64,000 nucleotides of DNA, from contig CM055068.1 in the NCBI GenBank assembly GCA_029204045.2, positions 32,619,028 through 32,683,027 on the forward strand, written 5' to 3'. Positions 1 to 11,200 of this stretch are shown piece after piece. A model generated the notes under the pieces. The model searched no databases, was not told where the DNA came from, and saw nothing but the letters and a program-made list of their open reading frames with translations. Position numbers and translations under genes: made by a program. How positions within the stretch are numbered: position 1 is the first letter of the stretch; each line of letters begins with the position of its first letter. The DNA is from Tillandsia leiboldiana. Lineage: Eukaryota > Streptophyta > Magnoliopsida > Poales > Bromeliaceae.

Positions 1-497
1 TCAGGGAAGTTGCAAATTTGAGCAAGACCAACTTGGTCAAACAAAGTCCCAAAGACTGCAGATCGTTCCTTCATTGGTTTGACATTGACATGTCTCTCGC
101 CAATGCATTCCCTCTTCTCAAAATCCTTGATTCTTTCGGAGCTGATGAAGTCTTGTGGAGGAGGCTGTCTAGCAACTGGTTCCTCAATGGTAATTCCCTG
201 AGCACTGCCTCTTTTTCTTGCACCGGTTTTTCATTTTGTTCCAATTGGACTTGGTTCCATAGAGGCTTTTCCTTTTTCAGCAGTAGTAGGCTTTGAAGCT
301 TCAGCAGTTGTTTTCCTTTTGGAGACAATGGGGACAGTTCCCTCGATTTCGATGTTATCCCAGTCGATCGACTCCGTCTCTGATTCAGTGTCGGAATCAT
401 CCTTAGTCTTCTTTGCTTTCTTAGCCTTCTTAGGCTTGGCAGTATCCTTGACATGTACCATGGCAGCAAGTAGGAAAATAATCCAAGTGATCACCAT
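1..497 (-). pseudogene. Extra post-pol ORF of copia A (env-position gene), 5' portion
   Basis: The frame starts at the ATG at 497 with a hydrophobic segment (MVITWIIFLLAAMV). A Lys-rich stretch and an acidic Ser/Asp/Glu stretch follow. The frame then stays open to the window edge except for one in-frame TGA at 233-231. The part beyond the stop (motif RECIGERHVN, then LFDQVGLAQICNFP) aligns with the same gene in copia B at 23990-24150, so this is one conserved protein and not chance. The start is the ATG that matches the copia B start at 23647. Its place after pol is where Sireviruses carry an env-like gene, but no viral envelope hallmark is visible. Function is unknown. Confidence 0.7.
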
Positions 498-1024
498 TTT
501 GATTGCTAGTGAAAAAATGTATCCTGTGAAGACCAACTCAAGAACACATGAAAAAAATTATTAATTTTCAAAATTTTGAAAAATTGTACCCAAACAATCA
601 TAATCATGTAGAGAGACTAAGAATCAAATTAGTTTTGCAAAAGGACTTTTAAAAATAGATCAATTGCATGATTTTCGAAAATCCTCATTATATGCCCTAA
701 AACCGAATTTTTAGAAATCGAAGCCTAAAAATCCGTTTAACTTGGGAAAACCTAGCATATAATCAAAACTAATCTACCCAGAGTTCTTATTTCAAAAGAA
801 ATTTGATCAAAAACCATCCACAAACGAAATCGATCCAAGAAATTCATCACGTTTGAGGAGGAAAGAAAAACGGTGAAAAACCGAGATTTTGATCAATAAA
901 ACTTGTATTCGAAGAACTTGAGTTTGAAAAGCTCCAAGGTGCAATAGTTCTAGAGAGAGAGGCTCTAGAGACTCGAGAACAAAAGATTAAGGTAAAAGAA
1001 ATCAAAACCCTCTTGTTCTTATTA

Positions 1025-1130
1025 AAACCCTAGCCGTGATCCGGATCGGATCGAGATTTCGATCCGGATCGGCCAGCCGCAGGAAGAAGCCTGCGTTCGG
1101 GATCCGGATCACCTTCCCCGTTCCGGATCG
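1025..1130 (-). promoter_or_regulatory. Promoter-like palindrome cluster in copia A spacer
   Basis: Three perfect copies of the self-complementary 10-mer GATCCGGATC lie at 1038-1047, 1061-1070 and 1101-1110, with a partial fourth near 1121. The same 10-mer is repeated in the element's LTR (37052-37272). Toward the gene follows a telo-box-like AAACCCTA (1025-1032). In copia B the corresponding site is followed at once by a TATATAG box; here that box has drifted. Promoter function is inferred. Confidence 0.5.
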
Positions 1131-1715
1131 GCTCCAACTTTTTCTTCAGAAAAATTTCAGAGAAATTCAAGAAAAACCAGAAAAAGATTGTAAGCACTTT
1201 CGTGTATCAACTTTAAACAAAAATCATCGTTTCATACAACAAGAATTAGATTATGCCAAATCTATCAATAATATCCAAAAATGAAACGAGAATTTACAAG
1301 AATTAAATCCCTTAAAGTTGAACACCTTCAATTACATCTAACTTGATCTTATGAGTAATGCCTTTATCAAATTATCAATTCAGTAAAGAAAATGAAATAC
1401 AAAGATCAATAGATGTTTGAAATCCCAAATATAGTAGATAATGTATCTAGACAATCTGTTGAAGAGAGTGGTTCTTTGAGCATCTTTGTTTAAAAACCCA
1501 CCTTATACCAACCTTGAAATTTGACGGAGTCAAGTATTTCAACATGCGTTTTACTTAATCAAAAATTGAACAACCATGCTTGGTATACATGTGGTAGCTG
1601 CACACAATACTCGGACGACCGAGGTGGTAGCTCTTTCCTCCATGTGGTGGTAGTTTTCACACTCCTCATTGGGATGTAACTCTTTTCACATCTTTTGAGC
1701 ATTTTACATATCTTT

Positions 1716-1733
1716 GACTCCCCCTCAATTGGC
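1716..1733 (-). other. Internal polypurine-tract-like site (copia A)
   Basis: On the minus strand this reads CAATTGAGGGGGAGTC, about 330 bases after the pol stop. It resembles the element's terminal polypurine tract (AAAGGGGGAGAT in copia B) and is conserved at 22411-22422 of copia B. It may be a secondary plus-strand primer; duplicated tracts are a reported trait of Sireviruses. Confidence 0.45.
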
Positions 1734-2065
1734 TATCAATTATTTAAGATATAAAGTATTCAACCAAAAATTGATCTCGATTTCATACTCGACTAAGCAG
1801 TCAAATAAGATAATGACTATACCAAGAGATCATTGAGAGAGAAATTGACTTTGATCACTCAGAAGATGATTTAATTAACATAAATGATCATTGCAACAGT
1901 GAAATCTTATGATGGCAAAAGCATAATAAATTTCTAAATGTGCGAAAAGATGCAATTAAAGTCAATTATGATCTATGCTCAATTAATGTCCTATGTACAA
2001 ACATAGATAATGAACAAAACAAAAACAAACAAAACCTATCCTAAGCAAAGGTTTCAAAAAGAAGT

Positions 2066-4545
2066 TTATTTCAAGGAAAGCATTCCAATTGCTTTTCGCA
2101 AGTGAATAAAACGTTTTTGATCCAAAGGTTTTGTTAGAATGTCAGCTAATTGATCCTCAGTTGAAATATATGAAAGTTGAAGAGTATTTGATTCAACTAG
2201 CTCTCTAAGAAAATGATATCTAAGTTCAATATGTTTTGTTCTAGAGTGCAACACAGGGTTTTTAGAAATGTTAATTGCACTTGTGTTGTCACAAAGAATT
2301 GTTACCGAAGATGCTGAAATCCGGAAGTCGCTCAATACGCTTTTCATCCAAATGAGTTGAGTTGAACAACTTCCAGCTGAAATGTATTCCGCTTCGGCAG
2401 TCGAGAGTGCTATGCAATTCTGCTTTTTACTGTGCCATGCAACAAGGCAATGGCCAAGATAGAAGCATGCACCACTCGTGCTTTTCCGATCATCCACTGA
2501 TCCTGCCCAATCGGCATCTGAGTATCCAACAATATCCAAACTAGTTCCCATAGGATACCAAATTCCGAAATTAATTGATCCTTTGATGTACCGGATGATC
2601 CTTTTCACCGCTTTCAGGTGAACCTCCTTTGGTGCTGATTGATATCTCGCGCAAATCCCAACACTAAAGGATATATCCGGGCGACTAGCCGTGAGGTAAA
2701 GTAGACTTCCAATCATACTTCGATACAGTTTCTCGTCTACATTCTCACTTTGTGATTCACTTCCAAGTCCCTTGTGGCTAGTTCCTATTGAAGTCGGAAA
2801 ATCCTTCAAATTTTCTAAGTCATACTTTTTAACCAACTCCATCGCATACTTGGATTGACTTAAGTGAATACCTTCATCATTTTGTTTAATTTGCAATCCA
2901 AGGAAGTACGTCAATCCGCCCATCATGGACATCTCAAATTCGCTTTCCATGGTCTCCGAGAATTTAGAAGCATCATTATCTCTTGTTGCGCCAAATACAA
3001 TGTCATCGACATAGATTTGTGCTACAATGAAATTGCTTTGATAATGCTTCACAAAGAGAGTCCTGTCAGCTCCCCCTCGAGTAAAGCCCTTCTCCAAAAG
3101 GTGCTTTGTCAGCCTTTCGTACCATGCTCGCGGTGCTTGTTTCAGACCGTAAAGAGCCTTTTTCAAACGAAAAACATGGTTAGGTTGTTTATGGTCTACA
3201 AAACCTTTCGGTTGAGCCACATAAACTTCCTCATTTAAAAACCCATTTAGAAACGCGCTCTTAACGTCCATTTGAAATAATTTGATTTTAAAATGACAAG
3301 CAATAGCAAATAGTATACGAATGGACTCGAGTCTAGCTACAGGGGCGAATGTTTCATCAAAGTCTATACCTTCTACTTGAGAGTAGCCTTGAGCAACTAA
3401 TCGTGCCTTGTTCCTGATGATAGTACCATCCTTATTTTTCTTGTTCTTGAAAATCCATTTGGTACCTATCACATTATGTTGCTTTGGAGGCTTCGTTAAT
3501 TCCCAGACTTTGTTTCGCTCAAATTGATGGAGCTCTTCCTGCATTGCTTTAATCCAGTAGTCATCCTGAAGAGCTTCATCTATGTTCTTTGGTTCGATTA
3601 AAGATACGTAGCAAGCGAATCCACAAACCAACTGCCTCCGAGTTCTAACTCCTTCTTGTGGATCTCCAATGATGTTTGATTCAGGATGATCCTTGGAGAT
3701 TCGTAGCGTTTGTTGAAACGGAGTACTCGGAGGTATATGAGATGATTCCTGCACATCAGATAAACTTGAAGAACCATTAGATGCATCATTAATATTGGAA
3801 GTATTATCATGAGAAGATGCAATTACAGGAGTATCATCATCTAGAGAGATATCGAGGGTAGATTTTTCAGATGCAAAGTGAAAAGCTTCATCTACTTTAA
3901 CATTTATAGATTCTACAATAGTTTTAGATTCGATGTTAAATACTCGATATGCTCTGCTATTCGTAGAATAACCCAAAAAGATCCCTTCGTCACTTCGAGA
4001 GTCAAACTTTCCAAGATTTTCACGGTCACGTAAAATGTAACATCGACTCCCGAAGATACGAAAGTATTTGATATCCGGTTTTCTACTAAACCACAGCTCA
4101 TATGGTGTATTTAAAGTTCCTGGGCGCAAATACACTCGATTAATGACATAGACAGCGGTGTTCACAGCTTCAGCCCAAAAATATAGCGGTAAATTCCGGC
4201 TATGAAGCATCACACGCGCCATCTCTTGAACAACCCTGTTTTTGCGCTCAACAACACCATTCTGCTGAGGTGTATAGGGTGCTGAGAATTCATGTTTTAT
4301 GCCGTTGGAAGTGCAAAAATCAATGAATTTGGAATTTATGAATTCTCCACCTCTATCACTCCTAACACGAATGATCTTTTCATTCTTTTCAATCATAATA
4401 CGATGGCAAATCTCATGAAAAGAATCAAACGTATCAGCTTTCTCTTTTAAAAATGCTACCCAAGAAAACCTAGAGAAATCATCAACCAATAAGAAAATAT
4501 ACCATTTACCTCCCAAAGATGGTTGACGGGTCGGCCAAAAGAAAG
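2066..4545 (-). pseudogene. pol: Copia A pol: integrase core, reverse transcriptase, RNase H
   Basis: This is a long uninterrupted frame ending at the stop at 2066. In order it shows the integrase core (LVDDF, SDRGGEF and NGVVERKNR supply the D, D and E), the integrase C-terminal region with an acidic linker, reverse transcriptase (FLNEEVYVAQPKGF, catalytic YVDDIVFGA) and RNase H (DWAGSVDDRKSTSG, STAEAEY). It ends in the usual DILTKPL tail. The first about 12 codons of the open frame are junk. Recognisable homology starts near 4540 (PTRQPSLGGKW). Aspartic protease and the integrase HHCC domain, which should precede it, are missing, so it is a deletion derivative despite its intact reading frame. 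Confidence 0.88.
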
Positions 4546-4898
4546 AAAAAAATAGTCTACATAAACTACACAACATTTAATCGTAGAACGATTAAAGACA
4601 AGGAAGGATTTCACCTTTGCATACCCAAACCTTTTGAGTTTTGGAGTATGTTGGCAATGGTTGAGAAATTTTCCTTGATGAAGACGTTTTGTATGATTGA
4701 TCTTTTTCTTTTGTCATCGTCTTGTTTGGAGTACTACCAACGTTCTTTTCTTTTGAAAAGTCCTTCTTTGAATTCCGGGGAGTGAACTTATTGGTAGCAG
4801 TTGCAAGATGTGGTTGATTTGATCTTTGAGCTCCAATCTTGCAATTTCTTTCAATGTGCCCTGCAAAATTACAACGAAAACATACCTTTGTGCTTGAC
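4546..4898 (-). pseudogene. gag: Copia A gag C-terminus with CCHC zinc knuckle, cut by gypsy 1
   Basis: On the minus strand 4882-4841 encode a zinc knuckle, CFRCNFAGHIERNC (CX2CX4HX4C), which binds RNA in the nucleocapsid. A Ser/Thr/Lys-rich tail follows, reaching KTQKVWVCK near 4620. The frame then breaks and joins directly to the integrase core, which marks a deletion of protease and the integrase N-terminus. Upstream (to the right) the frame is cut at 4898 by the TG of the gypsy 1 LTR. The preceding gag codons appear at 35353. Confidence 0.75.
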
Positions 4899-5222
4899 TG
4901 TAGTGTCCCAGTTTTCCCCTGTGTTTTTCCCCTGTTTCGGGGTGTGGAACACCTGTTAGTGGTGTGTGGGGCCCCAACATGTCAAAGTGATATGTTGTTT
5001 GGAACCAGAGAGGATTTGGGAGCAATCCTGACCTTCGGCTACCTTTGCCGAATTTTAGGAGTGGAATCAGGCTAATTGGAGGCCGTATTTGAATTCAGCG
5101 CGGAAAAACGCTTGAAAACGGCTATTTACTTAATTATTTTGGAGTCCGAATGCCCAAAAACGGACCCCCGTAAGTTTTCTGCGCAAATTGGTGCATGGGG
5201 GGAGCCGTGGACCATCCCGGGA

Positions 5223-5650
5223 CACGTGGCAGCCTATTATTGGGTCGGCGCACCACTCTCGGTCCACGGAGTAGACCGCCGGTGCACGGTGGACCGGCGG
5301 GCCACGTGGCGGCACCCGATTGGCCCGGCGTAGTGCGCTCGACGCGCGGGGCAGGCCGGGCAGGTGCGGCGCGTGCGCGGTGCACGGTGGACCGGGGCGC
5401 GCCACGTGGCGGCCCCGGATTGGTCGGCTCATGTACGCGTGGCGCACACAGAGCTGCCCGGGTGCGGCCGTACGCACGTGGGCGCACGTGGGCGCGCGTG
5501 GGCGGCGGCGGCCGCCGACAGCCGTGTCGGGCGGGGGGGCCACGTGTCGCCGCACCATTGGCGGGCGCGCCAACCGTGCCGCCAATCACGGGGACCACGT
5601 GGCGCTTCCCCGTTGGGCCGCACGGCTGCCGCCTGTTTGGCGGACACGTG
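5223..5650 (+). promoter_or_regulatory. G-box / CCAAT array in U3 of gypsy 1 LTR
   Basis: Eight perfect CACGTG G-boxes occur at 5223, 5303, 5403, 5475, 5485, 5541, 5596 and 5645. Most extend to CACGTGGC or CACGTGTC, the ABRE-type core bound by plant bZIP factors. Five CCAAT or ATTGG boxes (5239, 5319, 5419, 5557, 5582) are interspersed. The array lies 200-630 bases upstream of the TATA box, where an LTR enhancer is expected. Confidence 0.6.
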
Positions 5651-5848
5651 TCGGGCCCTGGGGGCGGGTCGGACGGGCGAAGGGTGCGGCCGATCCGCTG
5701 TGCGAGCGGGGCGTGGGCCAGGCCGCACTGTGCGCGCCCGGAAATTGCTGGGCCGGGCCGCACTGTGCGCGCCCGAATTGGGCGGGCCGCACTGTTTGCG
5801 CCCGAATTCCGGGACATATTGGGAATTAATCCAATTGTTTTGTGGGCC

Positions 5849-5856
5849 TATTTAAA
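5849..5856 (+). promoter_or_regulatory. TATA box of gypsy 1 LTR
   Basis: TATTTAAAG lies between GC-rich U3 and a CT-rich start region (CCTCCCCTCCCTTCTTTTTC). The same arrangement occurs in the other LTR copies. Transcription would start about 30 bases downstream. Confidence 0.7.
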
Positions 5857-8016
5857 GGCCTCCCCTCCCTTCTTTTTCTCTGTTTTCCGAGAGATAGAGA
5901 GGGAACCTGTGGGAGGGGCCTTAAGAGAAGTTTTTCATCTTCTTATTTTCTACCTCGTGGTGCATTCCCAGATTTTCTGGAAGTTCGACAGCGGCGATCC
6001 GGATTTTACAGTGTGCCCCGTTTTTCCCCAATCTCGGCCCGTTATCGTCGCATTTCAGTCCGAGGAGTCCCCTGCGCAGTACAGGAGTCCTCTTTCGACG
6101 ATTTCTTCGCCGGTGTGTTCCTAAGAGGTAGGGCTTCGTTTTCCGTGTTGGTGGTTTCTCTGGATTCTGATTCCTTGGCACGATTCCCGAGGTGTTTTGA
6201 CCCCCTCTTTTGCTGTTTGGGTTTTTGGACAGCGACGACTTCGACGAATTATTTCTCAGCGTAGGTATATCAGATCGAGGCGATTCAAGAGTCGATTTTG
6301 GGATACTTTTCGCGAGGAACGCAACCGTGATTTTTTTGAGATTTTAGGAGCTCGAGACAGACGTGAAATTCCTCGTTTTGCGTGCTGATTGTAAAAACAG
6401 CAATTATGTGTTTGGAACTTGTAGTTTTTACACCGTGTACATTTATGTGATGTTGTAGGTTACTGTTTCAGCATACGGTGTGATTAGAGGACAATGGGTA
6501 TTTTTGGGTGTTTTGTGCACGCTTTTCGAGGTGGGTGGTTGCGTTTCCCTCTTTGTTGACTTGCACACTAGGAATAGTAGAGTTTCCCAATATTAAATGT
6601 GATAGTTAACTTGTGGTATATGAACCTATTGCATTGGCCCCCCTAAATTAAGTGATAGCTTTTATGTGATAAATCTGGGACAATAAAGTTGGAAAATTGC
6701 TATATCTTAATCCGCATGCAAATAAATAACCCTTTAATATTTTAAATTGATTCTTTACAAGAAACCTTAATCACCTTTCAAATGCTTTTAAAAGAGAACA
6801 CTGGCATGCTTATTTGGACAACTAGTTAAGCCACTATTTTACTGCAGCGCTTTATTATGGGATTTGACTTAGGAGAAAACATGCTTTATTGTTATAATTC
6901 TCCTCTATCGATGCATGATGATCGAGTAGGAGCGGGATCTTGAGATGTTGTAGTTTGATCTTGAGTCTGGGACAGTTTAGACTCGTTTTGGGGATTATGG
7001 GGCATAGTGGCAACCGCGGATATTAGGCGGTTGACCAGATATTCTTACCTTATCAGATTAGGGTCTATGGGTTCAGCGGTGACCGCGGATTTTGGGCGGT
7101 CGACCGGATGTTATTATCACATCAGATTGGGGATCGGGGTTGCATTAGTGGATGGAGTATTCCCACTTTGATCATGGTCATGATCCAGTCCTGCTAGTGT
7201 GAGACATTGGTTACAGAGATGCTTGATACAGAGATACTTTACTCGTGTGGGTCGCTCCCCTCGAGTGCCACTCCGGAGTAGGCTTTACATCGTGCCGAGC
7301 GCCGGGCACAGTTGGTGAGGTGAGTGATGACAGAGCAGGCAGTGCCAGTATTTCCTGGCCCTCTGATTGGGTTTCTTTGGGCAGTCAGCTTTATAGTTGC
7401 ATTTATACAGTTATCTTTTGGCACTGCATTTAGAGGCATAGTAGTGTTAGTTCCTTTTTCAGCAGTCTGTACTGCATACCTCTGTTCTTTCCTTTTGCCT
7501 CTTTATTCCTAGTGGGTGCGTCAGCATTAGAGGTTTTACCCACTAGGGGAGGCTACTGGTTTATCTAGTAGTTCTCACCCCCATTGTTGTTTCTGTCTTC
7601 TTCCCTTTGTTTTGCAGAGTCATCTGCGCGGGCTGCTGGGCCTTCAGCAGCAGATCGAGGCAAGAGAATCGCCGACTAGCTAGATCATCTACCCCGAGCG
7701 AGAGACTAGCGAGGTTTCATTATACCCCCTTTTGTATCTCAGACTTCAGTAGTTTACTTTTGGGTCTGGCTTTGGCCAGCTGTTTGTATCTTTATGGGAG
7801 TTGCGGAGTATATTGTACTTTTATTTCAGTTTGTAGTTTATTTCAGTCTGAGATTACTTTAGTTCTATTAGTTCAGCTCTGTTTATGCTCTTTTATTATA
7901 TATTATCTATTTAAGCAGGTTACCATCGCTTCGTGTACATGGAAAATTCCGTGTGCACGGCGGATCTGTTGGCGGGCCCGGGTCCTGGTTTACACCCGGG
8001 GCGTGACAGATTAAGT

Positions 8017-8028
8017 TGGTATCAGAGC
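8017..8028 (+). other. Primer binding site, initiator Met-tRNA (gypsy 1)
   Basis: TGGTATCAGAGC, complementary to the 3' end of plant initiator Met-tRNA, starts eight bases after the LTR end. It primes minus-strand DNA synthesis. Confidence 0.95.
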
Positions 8029-8299
8029 TTAGGGATAGGTCAGTTGGGACTTAGGAAACCCTAGGCTTTTGGCAGACCCTAGGATGATAGGACGCGAGAG
8101 GCGTAACACTTCGCGAAAGTCGTTGATTTATTTATTGGACTCTTCCAGTGAGTGAAGAGGGATCGACATACCCAATTTCTGGTGACCGTTATGTTGGCTG
8201 CAGACAACATAAAGTCACAGAAATTGGGGGATGTCTTTGACTTTCGCTAGATTGGGTCGTGTGGGGTTATGTTACTTATTCGTGATTTCTTGTGGCAGG

Positions 8300-11200
8300 A
8301 TGCCTCCCCGACGTCGGATCCCTACTCGGGGTGTCCCGTTACCCCCTGATGAGCCAGGGCAGCCTACACCCCCCGAGCTTTCTGAGTTGAGGGCCTTGGT
8401 GGCCCAATTGGCGGAGGGTCAGCGCCGCCAGGAGCAGAGGTTTGAGCAGCTCCTTGCCCAGAGAGAGGCACCATCCCCAGCTGTTCCTGAGGCCCTTGTG
8501 CCTCCTGTTGCACCTTTTGTGCCATCAGCGCCATCTTCGAGTAGCGGGGCTCCTGGAGCTATTCAGCCTTTGACTGCGGAGGAGGAGCAGGATATCGCTA
8601 ACAAACTCTCCAAGTTTGTTCAGCGGGGACCCCCTAGATTCTCAGGGCGAGATGCGCAGCCCTGGGCTGTTGGGAGATGGCTTTCTGCGATGGAGAAGCT
8701 TTTTCGGGACTTCTTCATCGACCCGAGGTATCGAGTGCACATGGCGGTGCACTGTTTGGACGGAGATGCTGATTTTTGGTGGCAGCGGGTAGAGCCCCTA
8801 GAGTTCCGGATTACTCGGCAGCTGCCTTGGGAGGAGTTCCGACGGATGGTACTGGACACCTATTTTTTGACCAGTGTGAAGAAGAAGTTGGAGGACGACT
8901 TGAAGAACCTGCAGCAGGGCGATCGATCGGCTCATGCCTATTTCCAGGAGTTCACGGAGTTGCTGAACTGTGTGCCCTTCGTCGCTCGTGACGGTCCGCA
9001 CCAGGTTGAGTTGTTCGAGGGAGGCCTCCGTCCAGAGATTTATACACTGGTGCATGCTCAGCGATTTCAGACTCTGGAGGCAGCCGCAGAGCATGCACAG
9101 TGGGTGGAGAGAGGTGATCAGGTGGTGGCCAGACAGAGGGCCGCGGTCGCTCAGAGCTCCGACAGAAAGCGACCAGCCCAGGACGAGGGGGGACAGGCCA
9201 GTACTTGGAGGCCGCCCCGACCGCCACCGCCTCAGTTCCCAGGCCGTGGGCGTTCAGAGCGGCGAGGGCCTAGTGGGTCCCAGAGGCTCTCGCAGCAGCA
9301 GCAGCAGCAGCAGAGATCGCAGTCGTCGCAGCGCGGGTCTCAGCGGCAGCCACAGCGACAGCGACAGTCTCAGCAGCAGCAGTCCCGACAGTCACGGGCT
9401 CCCAGCAGTTGTATCTTCTGTGGAGGTCCGCACTTCCCCGGCACTTGCGACCAGCGGTGGGGTCGCTACTACGGATGTGGACAGCCAGGGCACATTCGAG
9501 CTGCGTGCCCCTTTTCGACTTCAGCCGCTCCTTCTTCAGCATCTGCCCCAGCATCATCGCAGCAGCGGTCGACGGCTCAGCGGCCTTTTGCTCTAGCAAG
9601 CAAGCCATCTTCTTCCCATCCCACCGATTATCGCCCTCCAGCTCAGAGTGGGCGAGCGTATGCTGCACAGGTAGAGGATTCTTCAGCAGCGGACCATATG
9701 GTGGCAGGTATCACCTTACTCTCTGGCATTAGGACACGTACCTTATTTGATACTGGAGCATCACATTCTTTCATTAGTAGATCTTTTGCATCATTACATG
9801 GGTTAGAAGTAGGATTTTTGCCATGTGCACGAGAGGTTCAGATTCCCGATCACACTTTGCACGTAGAGGAGTGTTGTTGGTCCTGCCCGATGCAGATCGA
9901 GTCCTGGATTATGCCAGCAGACCTGTTGGTCTTGAGACAGCTGAGGGACTTTGATGTGATTCTTGGGATGGACTGGCTGGCTCGGTATTTCGCGACTATT
10001 GACTGTGCCGCGAGGACTGTCACTTTTAGAGAGCCAGGCCAGGAGATGTTTGTATATCGGGGATGTCAGAGTGCTTTCTTTGCCTCTGTGGTTTCGACTT
10101 CCCCAGCGAGGCGGATGATTCATCGAGGATGTGTAGCCTTTTTGGCTAGTGTTGTTGAGGGGCCTACGGCGACACCGGGACTCGGGGATATTCCTATTGC
10201 CCGCGAGTTTTCGGATGTTTTTCCACATGAGATGACTAGTATGCCGCCAGACAGAGAGATTGAGTTTGTGATTGACGTAGTTCCAGGAACTGCGCCAATC
10301 TCTAAGGCTCCTTATCGGATGGCACCGGCTGAGCTGCGAGAGCTTAAAGCACAGCTGCAAGATCTAATGGATAAGGGCTTTATTAGACCAAGTGTGTCGC
10401 CTTGGGGAGCACCGGTGCTATTCGTGAAAAAGAAGGATGGGTCACTTCGGTTGTGTGTGGACTATAGGGAGTGGAACAAAGTGACCATTAAGAACAAGTA
10501 CCCTTTGCCGCGCATCGATGATCTCTTTGATCAGCTGCAAGGGTCTTGTGTATTTTCCAAGATTGATCTACAGTCTGGTTACCACCAACTGAAGGTGAAG
10601 GCCGAGGATATTCCTAAGACTGCTTTCAGATCACGGTACGGACATTATGAGTTTACAGTTATGCCATTTGGATTGACTAATGCCCCTGCCGCCTTTATGG
10701 ACTTGATGAACAGGATATTTCGGCCCTTTCTGGATCGTTTTGTGGTGGTGTTCATTGATGATATCCTTATTTACTCCCGAAGCGAGGTCGAGCACGAGGA
10801 GCACTTGAGGACTGTGCTACAACTTCTACGAGATAAGAAGTTGTATGCCAAGTTGTCAAAGTGCGAGTTTTGGCTTCGGGAGGTAGCTTTCTTGGGCCAT
10901 GTGATTTCCGCCGCCGGTGTAGCAGTAGACCCGGCGAAGATTGAGGCAGTTCGAGATTGGCCCCGACCGACGACTGTATCTGAGGTGCGCAGCTTCATGG
11001 GGTTAGCTGGTTATTATCGTCGGTTTGTGGAAGGCTTTGCGAAGCTTTCCACACCCCTCACTCGGTTGACGCGTAAAGGAGTTAAGTTTATCTGGAGTGA
11101 GGACTGCCAGAGGAGCTTTGAGGAGCTAAAGGATAGATTGATGACCGCTCCTATCCTTTCCCTCCCTGTTATGGGGAAAGGATATGTGATCTACAGTGAT

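Larger units (their letters stand above)
498..2065 (-). other. Conserved non-coding spacer between pol and the extra ORF (copia A)
   Basis: These 1.57 kb have no credible coding frame, yet they align along their length with 22078-23646 of copia B. The spacer is AT-rich. It contains a purine-tract-like site (1716-1733, minus strand), a cluster of GATCCGGATC palindromes at 1038-1128, and an AAACCCTA telo-box next to the position of the TATA box in the other copy. Conserved length and content point to a regulatory leader for the downstream gene rather than decayed coding sequence. Confidence 0.7.
1..4898 (-). mobile_element. Ty1/copia element A, distal part (pol, spacer, extra ORF)
   Basis: This is the 3'-ward half of a minus-strand copia retrotransposon. 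Reading right to left it holds the end of gag with a zinc knuckle, a pol with integrase, reverse transcriptase and RNase H, a 1.57-kb non-coding spacer, and an extra gene that runs off the left edge. Its 3' LTR is outside the window. The order integrase before reverse transcriptase defines copia. The other half (gag, primer site, 5' LTR) is at 35353-37501; gypsy sequence separates the halves. The gag style, the palindrome-rich LTR and the post-pol gene suggest the Sirevirus/Maximus lineage, which is an inference. Confidence 0.9.
4899..8008 (+). repeat. 5' LTR of gypsy 1
   Basis: The repeat begins TGTAGTGTCCCAG and ends GGGGCGTGACA, and is repeated at 13145-16264 and 32235-35352. U3 is very GC-rich with arrays of CACGTG; a TATA box lies at 5849; the downstream 2 kb (R/U5 and leader) are T-rich. 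It differs from the other two copies by private substitutions and by having two rather than three GCACGTGGGC units near 5475. Open frames inside it (for example 5130-5860 on both strands) are artefacts of GC richness. Confidence 0.93.

Noticed and set aside
2066..4576. Calling the 836-codon copia A frame a functional pol
   Set aside because: Protease and integrase zinc domain are missing and the first codons are out-of-family sequence created by a deletion.
5130..6124. Several long overlapping open frames on both strands in the gypsy LTRs (also near 13376-14146 and 32466-33470)
   Set aside because: They lie in GC-rich U3 sequence where stops are rare, in all frames at once, with low-complexity Pro/Arg/Ala products and no domain. 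They repeat with every LTR copy.
7239..7512. Short frames in the T-rich half of the gypsy LTRs (also 15495-15768 and 34585-34858)
   Set aside because: They recur only because the LTR recurs, differ in frame between strands and show no domain.
8017..8028. tRNA-like sequences near the LTR ends
   Set aside because: Only the 11-12 bases complementary to the Met-tRNA 3' end are present; these are primer sites, not tRNA genes.
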